NCBI GenBank assembly: GCA_020216985.1
Contig: JAIWOH010000215.1
Span: forward strand, 1 to 10,000
DNA from: Nitrospira sp.
Lineage (GTDB): Bacteria > Nitrospirota > Nitrospiria > Nitrospirales > Nitrospiraceae
Direction: 5' to 3'
DNA: 10,000 nt
Below, in pieces: positions 1 to 4,935 of this stretch (position 1 is the stretch's first letter; each line of letters begins with the position of its first letter). Made by a program: the position numbers and the translations under genes. The notes below the pieces were generated by a model. The model saw only the letters and a list, made by a program, of their open reading frames with translations, ran no database searches and was not told where the DNA came from.

Positions 1-194
1 CAAATAGCGCGAAGGGATGGCTGCATGATACTGTCTCGCGCGCAAGTCCGTGTGATCTTGGACGTCGTGATCACTCAGGGGGCACGAACGCCCCATTGGC
101 GCACCGCCCGACCGTTTGATGGAAGCACACGGTGGAAAACCGTACGAGTCTTGTGATTAGATGTCAACCTCCCGGACAGAGCTATTGACAAACA
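1..194. other. Left edge, no supported gene; upstream region of the amidotransferase gene
   Basis: I see no supportable gene in this stretch. Plus-strand frame 1 stays open from the window edge to a TGA at 154-156, so it could hold the last 51 codons of a gene starting outside the window, but the translation shows no recognisable motif. A minus-strand ATG at 24-26 could open a divergent gene running off the left edge, but it has no clear ribosome binding site. A small hairpin is possible at 129-143 (ACGGT, loop of 5, ACCGT). It has no T-run after it, so it is not a convincing terminator. A TTGACA-like hexamer (TTGACA at 185-190) lies too close to the start codon to be a -35 box for the gene that follows. 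Confidence 0.4.
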
Positions 195-878
195 ATGCGA
201 GCTGTCTGTCTCCAACACGTTCCTTTCGAAGGGCCGGGCGCCTTTGCGTCGTCGCTCGCGAAGCGGGGTGTCACGCTGGAGCAGCGTCTCGTTCCACGGG
301 ACGGGCTCCCTCGCGATGCGGGCGATCTGCTGATCGTCATGGGCGGGCCCATGTCGGTCAATGATGCCGACCCATGGATTGCCGAGGAAGCCGACTTCAT
401 CCGATCCGCGCTGCTGTCCGGCAAACCGGTGGTCGGCGTGTGCCTCGGCAGCCAATTCATGGCCAAGGCGTTGGGCGCCGCGGTTCGATCGGGTAAGGCG
501 CTGGAAATCGGGATGACGAGGGTCCGGCTGACGGCCGAGGCCGGACAGGATTCGGTGTTCAGTACGTTCCCCGACTCGTTCGAGGTGTTTGAATGGCACG
601 GTGAGGTGTTTGACCTGCCCGACGGCTGTGTGCCGTTGGCGAGATCGGACGTCGCGCCGCTCCAAGCGTTTCGCTATGGATCACATGCCTACGGGCTGCT
701 GTTTCACCTGGAAATGGAGGGGGCCGGGATCGACAGCTTGTGCCGGGAATGTTCCGGCGATCTCCTCAAGGCTCGTTTGTCGGTGAACCAGGTGAAATCG
801 ACCGCGCTCCCGCACCTTGCCGAACTCCACGCCATGGCCGACCGATTGATCGGCCACCTCCTGACGTCGCGACGTTGA
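195..878 (+). CDS. Class I glutamine amidotransferase-like protein (GMP synthase GATase type)
   Basis: This 227-residue protein is a stand-alone class I glutamine amidotransferase domain of the kind often annotated as 'GMP synthase - glutamine amidotransferase domain'. The nucleophile elbow GVCLGSQ places the cysteine at C83. The rest of the triad is visible as H171 and E173 in FHLEM. The family stretch FEWHGEVFDLP is at about 132-142, and the GGPMSV oxyanion strand is at about 50-55. Such domains release ammonia from glutamine, or in some relatives hydrolyse gamma-glutamyl compounds. No synthetase partner lies beside it, so the real substrate cannot be stated. The ATG at 195 was chosen because MRAVCLQHVPFEGPG matches the usual family N-terminus, although no good Shine-Dalgarno sequence precedes it. 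It lies 75 nt before dapL on the same strand. It is likely cytoplasmic, with no signal peptide or membrane segment. Confidence 0.85.
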   Translation: MRAVCLQHVPFEGPGAFASSLAKRGVTLEQRLVPRDGLPRDAGDLLIVMGGPMSVNDADPWIAEEADFIRSALLSGKPVVGVCLGSQFMAKALGAAVRSGKALEIGMTRVRLTAEAGQDSVFSTFPDSFEVFEWHGEVFDLPDGCVPLARSDVAPLQAFRYGSHAYGLLFHLEMEGAGIDSLCRECSGDLLKARLSVNQVKSTALPHLAELHAMADRLIGHLLTSRR

Positions 879-938
879 TTCTCGTCGTGAGAGTGAAGTA
901 GCCTACCGCGGCGACTCGAGGTCACGGTTTCTTAGAAA

Positions 939-944
939 AAGGAG
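939..944 (+). promoter_or_regulatory. Ribosome binding site of dapL
   Basis: AAGGAG lies 9 nt before the ATG at 954, in the context AAAAAGGAGAGG. It fixes the dapL start and indicates that dapL is translated independently of the gene upstream. Confidence 0.8.
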
Positions 945-953
945 AGGACACGC

Positions 954-2129
954 ATGGGAAGTTTTCCGATAGAACCGGCGACGCGCATCAAAACGTTGCC
1001 GCCATACTTATTTGCCGCGATCGACAAAATGAAGCAGGAGGCGATCGCCAGGGGGGTGGACATCATCAATCTCGGCATCGGCGATCCGGATTTGCCGACG
1101 CCGGCTCCCATCATCGACGGTCTGGCCCAGGCTGCCAAGAATCCCAAGCACCATCAATACCCCTCCTACGAAGGCATGTTGGCCTTCCGCACCGCCGTCG
1201 CCGATTGGTACAAGCGACGGTTCCATGTCACGCTGAATCCAGCCGACGAGGTCCTCACCTTGATCGGCTCGAAAGAAGGGATCGGTCACGTGCCCCTCGC
1301 CTTTGTCGATCCGGGCGACGTCGTCTTGGTGCCGAGTCCCGGCTATCCAGTTTATCCGGTCGGCACGAGTTTCGCGGGCGGGATGGCGCACATCATGCCG
1401 CTCACGAAAGCCAACGGATTTTTGCCGGATCTGAACGCAATTCCCAAGGACGTTGCCGCAAAGGCCAAGCTCATGTGGCTCAATTCACCGAATAATCCCA
1501 CGTCGGTGGTGATGACGAAGGAGTATTTCGCGCGGGTGGTTGAGTTCGCGCGGGAGCATCAAGTGATCGTCTGCCACGACGCCGCCTATTCCGAGATTTA
1601 TTATGACGGCAAACGGCCGTCCAGTTTTCTCGAAGTCGAGGGCGCCAAGGATGTCGGCGTCGAGTTCCATTCGCTGTCCAAGACGTACAACATGACCGGT
1701 TGGCGCATCGGTTTTGCCGTGGGGCACAAAGAGGTCTTGGCCGGGTTGGGGAAAGTCAAAAGCAATCTGGATTCCGGCGTGTTCGAAGCCGTGCAGGCCG
1801 CGGGCGTGACGGCCCTCGGCCTGGACGAGTCCGTGACGGACGGCATTCGCAAGATCTATCAGGAACGGCGCGATACACTCGTGCCCGGGCTAAAAATGCT
1901 GGGGCTGGAGGTGGACCCGCCCGCCGCTGCGTTTTATGTCTGGGTGGCGGTACCGAAGGGCTACACGTCGACGTCCTTCACTGCTCACTTGCTTGAAAAG
2001 GCGGGGATCGTGACCACGCCGGGCAACGGCTTCGGCTCACCCGGTGAAGGGTACATCCGAATGACCCTCTGCACGTCCAAAGAGCGATTGGCGGAGGCGG
2101 TCGAACGAATCAAGCGCGCGGGATTCTGA
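954..2129 (+). CDS. dapL: LL-diaminopimelate aminotransferase
   Basis: This 391-residue fold-type I PLP aminotransferase is the usual size for DapL. DapL converts L-tetrahydrodipicolinate and glutamate directly to LL-diaminopimelate and 2-oxoglutarate, bypassing the succinylase and acetylase branches of lysine and peptidoglycan synthesis. Visible motifs are GIGDPDLPTP near 41-50, the NSPNNPT loop with the PLP-contacting Asn at about 180-181, D209 and Y212 in CHDAAYSEIYYDGK, the Schiff-base lysine K243 in SLSKTYNMTGWRIGF, R251, and the carboxylate-binding Arg in GYIRMTL near the C-terminus. The N-terminus, with RIKTLPPYLFAAID, resembles DapL-type proteins more than plain aspartate aminotransferases. 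An alanine or aspartate transaminase of the same subfamily cannot be fully excluded from sequence alone. The start is supported by a strong ribosome binding site. The protein is cytoplasmic. folK follows after 73 nt without an obvious terminator. Confidence 0.85.
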   Translation: MGSFPIEPATRIKTLPPYLFAAIDKMKQEAIARGVDIINLGIGDPDLPTPAPIIDGLAQAAKNPKHHQYPSYEGMLAFRTAVADWYKRRFHVTLNPADEVLTLIGSKEGIGHVPLAFVDPGDVVLVPSPGYPVYPVGTSFAGGMAHIMPLTKANGFLPDLNAIPKDVAAKAKLMWLNSPNNPTSVVMTKEYFARVVEFAREHQVIVCHDAAYSEIYYDGKRPSSFLEVEGAKDVGVEFHSLSKTYNMTGWRIGFAVGHKEVLAGLGKVKSNLDSGVFEAVQAAGVTALGLDESVTDGIRKIYQERRDTLVPGLKMLGLEVDPPAAAFYVWVAVPKGYTSTSFTAHLLEKAGIVTTPGNGFGSPGEGYIRMTLCTSKERLAEAVERIKRAGF

Positions 2130-2202
2130 CGGGAGCATCATTCACCGATCGTCAATCTGACGAGTTGGTCGAGAAGGCGCATGGCGGTTGAGGCCTGGTG
2201 AG

Positions 2203-2760
2203 ATGCCTGAAACGGTTTTCATCGGATTCGGATCGAACGTCGGCGATCGGGCAGATTATTGTCATCGGGCGGTGACTTTGCTCAGCTTGCTGCCCCATTC
2301 GCAGGTCACGGGCGTATCGTCGCTCTATGAAACTGAGCCGATCGACGACGGGACGGACCCGGGAGAGGGGTGGTTCCTCAACGGCATGGTCGCACTGGAC
2401 ACCGAGATTCCCCCTCGCAGCCTTCTCTTGTTCCTTCGTGAGATCGAACGGGCGCTGGGGCGTGATTTGGACAACAGAGCGGGACCTAGGACCATTGATT
2501 TGGATCTTCTCTTCTATGGGGCTCGCGTCATCGACGAGCCGGACCTGGTCGTGCCACACCCGCGTCTGCATCAGCGCCGCTTTGTGCTGGTCCCGCTGAG
2601 CGAGGTGGCTCCCCATTGGACTCATCCGGTCACGGGATTGTCCGTGGCGCAGATGCTAGATCGATTGACTGACCATTCCGTTGTGCTGATGTTCGCCCCT
2701 CCTCCTCTTCCCCTTCGCCTCGACCCGCAGACGGGTTGTTCGTCCGGATTGAACGCATGA
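2203..2760 (+). CDS. folK: 2-amino-4-hydroxy-6-hydroxymethyldihydropteridine pyrophosphokinase
   Basis: HPPK transfers pyrophosphate from ATP to 6-hydroxymethyl-7,8-dihydropterin, the step before dihydropteroate synthase in folate synthesis. The protein opens with FIGFGSNVGDR, the pterin-site loop. It contains S-x-x-YETEP at about 40-46, and the family signature RAGPRTIDLDLL at 92-103, whose D99 and D101 would bind the two Mg ions. HPRLHQRRFVLVPL follows at about 119-132. All expected elements are present. The ATG at 2203 was chosen over an in-frame TTG at 2188 because it puts the family N-terminus right at the start and has GAGG 9 nt upstream. It gives 185 residues. The last 30 or so residues (PPPLPLRLDPQTG and on) extend beyond the usual fold and overlap the panC start as ATGA, which suggests translational coupling. 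Confidence 0.93.
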   Translation: MPETVFIGFGSNVGDRADYCHRAVTLLSLLPHSQVTGVSSLYETEPIDDGTDPGEGWFLNGMVALDTEIPPRSLLLFLREIERALGRDLDNRAGPRTIDLDLLFYGARVIDEPDLVVPHPRLHQRRFVLVPLSEVAPHWTHPVTGLSVAQMLDRLTDHSVVLMFAPPPLPLRLDPQTGCSSGLNA

Positions 2761-3656
2761 GAATCATCCGCAGTCCCGAAGCCATGGCTGCGTGGAGCGA
2801 GCACCTTCGCCGCGAGGGCGTCACGATCGGCTTTGTTCCCACGATGGGAGCCTTGCACGACGGCCACCGGTCGCTGATCCGGGCCGCCCGCCTTCGCTCA
2901 GATGCACTGGTCGTGAGCGTCTTCGTGAACCCGACTCAATTCGGTCCGGGAGAGGATTTGATACGGTACCCCCGCTCGCCTGCACGCGATCGCGCGGTAT
3001 GTCGAAAGGAAAGAGTCGATGTGTATTTCGAGCCGACCGAGGCGGCGATGTATCCCAAGGGATACCAGACTGTGGTGACGGTGCCGGAAATCGCCCGACG
3101 GTGGGAGGGAGAACGGCGTCCCCATCACTTCACCGGCGTCGCCACAGTAGTTACGAAACTGTTCGGCATCGTGCGCCCCCATCTCGCGTTGTTCGGGCAA
3201 AAAGACTATCAACAGGCGGTTCTGGTGAGACGGTTGGTTCAGGATCTCAATCTGGGAGTGCGCGTCATCGTCCGTCCGACCGTCCGGGAACCGGATGGTC
3301 TAGCCATGAGTTCGCGGAACGCGTATTTGTCGGCGGAGGAGCGGGTCATCGCTCCGATGTTGTACAAGAGCCTGAAAGCCGGAGGCGAGGCGATTCGAAA
3401 GGGGATCGCCGACGCATCGGCCGTTCAGGCAAGCATGAAGGCGGTGATCGAACGAGAACCGTTGCTGACAATGGATTATCTTGGCGTGTGCGACCCATTG
3501 ACGTTGGAGCCGCTTGCCCGTGTCACGTCGAAAGCCGTTCTATTGGGGGCTGTCCGGATCGGTTCCGTGCGCCTGATTGACAATCTGATTGTGTCGGCGC
3601 CCCGGGAACGAACCCGTGGAGGCGCGGACGGATGGAGCCGACGCCGTACGGACTAG
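2757..3656 (+). CDS. panC: Pantothenate synthetase (pantoate-beta-alanine ligase)
   Basis: PanC joins pantoate and beta-alanine through a pantoyl-adenylate intermediate, the last step of pantothenate (CoA precursor) synthesis. The 299-residue protein has the complete family pattern: FVPTMGALHDGH at 26-37 with the HxGH nucleotide motif at 34-37, SVFVNPTQFG at about 54-63, RPHHFTGVATVVTKLF at 121-136, FGQKDYQQ at 146-153, and the KMSKS-like AMSSRNAYL at 183-191. One small deviation is RPHHF where many relatives have RPGHF. The ATG at 2757 sits in the ATGA overlap with the folK stop. It has no ribosome binding site of its own, so ribosomes probably reinitiate after folK. A longer TTG start at 2736 is less likely. 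The final 16 or so residues (RERTRGGADG and on) are a basic tail outside the conserved fold. The stop shares bases with the stop of the convergent PilZ gene. Confidence 0.95.
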   Translation: MRIIRSPEAMAAWSEHLRREGVTIGFVPTMGALHDGHRSLIRAARLRSDALVVSVFVNPTQFGPGEDLIRYPRSPARDRAVCRKERVDVYFEPTEAAMYPKGYQTVVTVPEIARRWEGERRPHHFTGVATVVTKLFGIVRPHLALFGQKDYQQAVLVRRLVQDLNLGVRVIVRPTVREPDGLAMSSRNAYLSAEERVIAPMLYKSLKAGGEAIRKGIADASAVQASMKAVIEREPLLTMDYLGVCDPLTLEPLARVTSKAVLLGAVRIGSVRLIDNLIVSAPRERTRGGADGWSRRRTD

Positions 3657-4231
3657 TGCATCGGCTCGGAAGGTCGTATGTGCCGTCCGACCAGCAAATT
3701 GAGGATAACCTGGCTCAAACGACGCCTGTCGGCCGGTTGAAGGTCGATAAAACGAAATCCCATCGATTCTCGTCTCGCCGAACAAACCACGGCCGTCTCG
3801 ACGACGATCGGTTCTTCTTCCGACGCCGGTTTGATGCCGAGTTCAAGCAAGCTGCCGAGCGGCAACGTTGTGGAGCTTTCGAACGTGCAGCCGTCCATCG
3901 AGATTTCCGTCGTGCGACCTTCCATGCGAGCGCCATTGTCGGCAAGAAGAGAAGCTTGAAACGAGGCGGCCAGCCGAATGTATTCCCGGCGATCGACTGT
4001 TTGTTCGCAGGCGGGGGAGACCGACCAATGGGCCCGGAAACGAGCGGCGCACAGTTGACAGCGGAACGGAAAGACGTGGAAGCGATAGAGGAGCTTCTCA
4101 ATGGTCCCCGTGCGGTAGGCCGGTCGGATGAACGAGGACCCGCACCCGGGACAGTGCAGATCGGTTATGAACTCGTCTCTGGCCCCCCTAGGATGCGGCA
4201 GAGAGAGGAGAGATCCTCCGCTGTCAGGCAT
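3653..4231 (-). CDS. Zinc-ribbon plus PilZ domain protein
   Basis: The product is 192 residues. The N-terminal part has a four-cysteine zinc ribbon, with CPGC (C27, C30) and CQLC (C58, C61) either side of a hydrophobic and basic stretch. The second half is a PilZ domain, a common c-di-GMP receptor fold. Its RxxxR arginines are in DRREYIRL (R82, R86). The second motif reads E-I-S-M-D-G at 109-114, so the usual D/N-x-S-x-x-G has glutamate in the first place. Whether it still binds c-di-GMP is uncertain. No enzymatic or transmembrane domain is attached, so it is probably a cytoplasmic adaptor for signalling. The ATG at 4231 was chosen because GGAGG lies 10 nt upstream (4242-4246). A GTG at 4294 would only lengthen an unconserved leader. 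Its first 67 nt overlap the end of the mazG-like gene in another frame. I recall similar zinc-ribbon/PilZ proteins in Nitrospira, which is knowledge rather than a search result. Confidence 0.8.
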   Translation of the reverse strand: MPDSGGSLLSLPHPRGARDEFITDLHCPGCGSSFIRPAYRTGTIEKLLYRFHVFPFRCQLCAARFRAHWSVSPACEQTVDRREYIRLAASFQASLLADNGARMEGRTTEISMDGCTFESSTTLPLGSLLELGIKPASEEEPIVVETAVVCSARRESMGFRFIDLQPADRRRLSQVILNLLVGRHIRPSEPMH

Positions 4232-4602
4232 GTTCGTTGTGCCTCCAAAATCGGTTCGATGCGAGCCGGCGAATAGGTTGCGGGTTTGACCCACTTCCCG
4301 TCCGGCCGTTTGTGGCCTCCTACCTTGCTGAGATTGGACCGATGGACTTCGCGAAACACCGGCTCCATATCGATGCCATACGAGACGGCGGTGCCGTACA
4401 CCACGTAGAGTAAGTCGGCCAATTCCTTGGCCACCGACGATAAATCGCCGGAAGCCATGGATTGTTTGAGCTCGTCGAATTCCTCCTGAATAAGGCGGAT
4501 CCGAAGCCGTTGGGTTTCTTCGCCGGGATCGGCGGGAACCGTTTGGATCAGAATGTCAAATTTGCGATGAAATTCTTCGACCAGGAATTGTTCGTCCGTC
4601 AT
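4165..4602 (-). CDS. MazG-like nucleotide pyrophosphohydrolase
   Basis: This 145-residue, mostly helical protein belongs to the all-alpha NTP-pyrophosphatase group (MazG / PRA-PH-like). Members cleave nucleoside triphosphates to monophosphate and pyrophosphate, often to clean up non-canonical nucleotides. The metal-binding signature is present: EEFDE (E40, E41, E44) followed by E60 and D63 in KELADLLYVVYG. The downstream stretch VHRSNLSKVGG, then a PDGKxxKP motif at about 100-107, is typical of a subgroup found in bacteria and phages. The preferred substrate cannot be read from sequence. The ATG at 4602 was chosen because AAAGGA lies 5 nt upstream. In-frame ATGs at 4620 and 4629 are possible but lack such a site. 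About 25 residues after YSPARIEPILEAQ look like an unconserved tail and overlap the PilZ start. The protein is cytoplasmic, and the gene is probably co-transcribed with the PilZ gene. Confidence 0.82.
   Translation of the reverse strand: MTDEQFLVEEFHRKFDILIQTVPADPGEETQRLRIRLIQEEFDELKQSMASGDLSSVAKELADLLYVVYGTAVSYGIDMEPVFREVHRSNLSKVGGHKRPDGKWVKPATYSPARIEPILEAQRTCLTAEDLSSLCRILGGPETSS
4242..4246 (-). promoter_or_regulatory. Ribosome binding site of the PilZ gene
   Basis: Read on the minus strand this is GGAGG, 10 nt before the ATG at 4231. It lies inside the coding region of the MazG-like gene and decides the PilZ start. Confidence 0.65.
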
Positions 4603-4607
4603 ACCGA

Positions 4608-4613
4608 TCCTTT
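4608..4613 (-). promoter_or_regulatory. Ribosome binding site of the MazG-like gene
   Basis: The minus strand reads AAAGGA, 5 nt before the ATG at 4602. This favours 4602 over the upstream ATGs at 4620 and 4629. Confidence 0.6.
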
Positions 4614-4629
4614 GTGTCATAGGTGTCAT
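4614..4629. repeat. Short tandem repeat GTGTCAT x2
   Basis: GTGTCAT occurs at 4614-4620 and again at 4623-4629, separated by 2 nt, just upstream of the chosen MazG-like start. On the minus strand the copies read ATGACAC and supply the two alternative ATG codons. It may be a direct-repeat regulator site or chance. I cannot tell. Confidence 0.3.
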
Positions 4630-4860
4630 ATAGAAAAACGGGACACGCAGCTCGTTGTCTTATCAGCTCTCGTAAGGCTCTTCATCCGGTCGAATAAAAC
4701 GTGACGGGCGTGCTTTGGCCTTAGAAGGAAGAGAACCTCCACGCGCGCGGCCGGTAAATCGGATGTCGGGGTATCGAGGCCGCTTGCGGGGAGAAGGAAC
4801 GTTTCACCGTTGGAATATCGTGGGGGAGCTGTGCGCCACGCGGAATAAGTTGAAGGTCGC

Positions 4861-4878
4861 ATCATGTGCGCACATGAT
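4861..4878. promoter_or_regulatory. Perfect 18-bp palindrome, possible operator
   Basis: ATCATGTGCGCACATGAT is identical to its own reverse complement over 18 bp and ends exactly there, because the flanking bases do not pair. It lies 57 nt past the stop of the PEP-synthase-like gene and about 258 nt before the MazG-like start. With no spacer and no T-run on either side it does not look like a terminator. A binding site for a dimeric regulator is the simplest reading, but no regulator gene is present in the window. Confidence 0.45.
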
Positions 4879-4935
4879 TACGGAAAGTCACCAGAAGATC
4901 AAGAAGCCGAACATCTCCGGGCGATCGGCCCTAGG

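Larger units (their letters stand above)
4603..4935. other. Intergenic region between the PEP-synthase-like and MazG-like genes
   Basis: This 333-nt gap is the only large non-coding stretch in the window. It should carry the promoter for the MazG-like/PilZ pair on the minus strand and perhaps the 3' end of the upstream transcript. On the minus strand an AT-rich stretch TTTTTCTATATG (complement of about 4626-4637) could hold a -10 box, but no good -35 partner is seen at the right distance. A perfect palindrome lies at 4861-4878. Short ORFs in both strands have no family resemblance. No tRNA cloverleaf or riboswitch-like structure was recognised by eye. Confidence 0.5.

Noticed and set aside
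79..98. Small GGGGC / GCCCC hairpin upstream of the first gene
   Set aside because: It has a five-pair stem with no T-run and no context for a terminator or attenuator, so it could be chance in GC-rich DNA.
75..665. 196-residue minus-strand ORF over the amidotransferase gene
   Set aside because: It is antisense to a gene with a full catalytic triad, has no motif, and its composition is typical of a shadow frame.
3632..4276. 214-residue plus-strand ORF antisense to the PilZ gene
   Set aside because: The minus strand carries zinc-ribbon and PilZ motifs. The plus-strand product shows neither a domain nor a ribosome binding site.
4890..4929. Possible terminator of the PEP-synthase-like gene (GCCGA / TCGGC stem, then a T-rich stretch on the minus strand)
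   Set aside because: The stem is only 5 bp with a 14-nt loop, and the following TTCTTGATCTTCT is not a true T-run.
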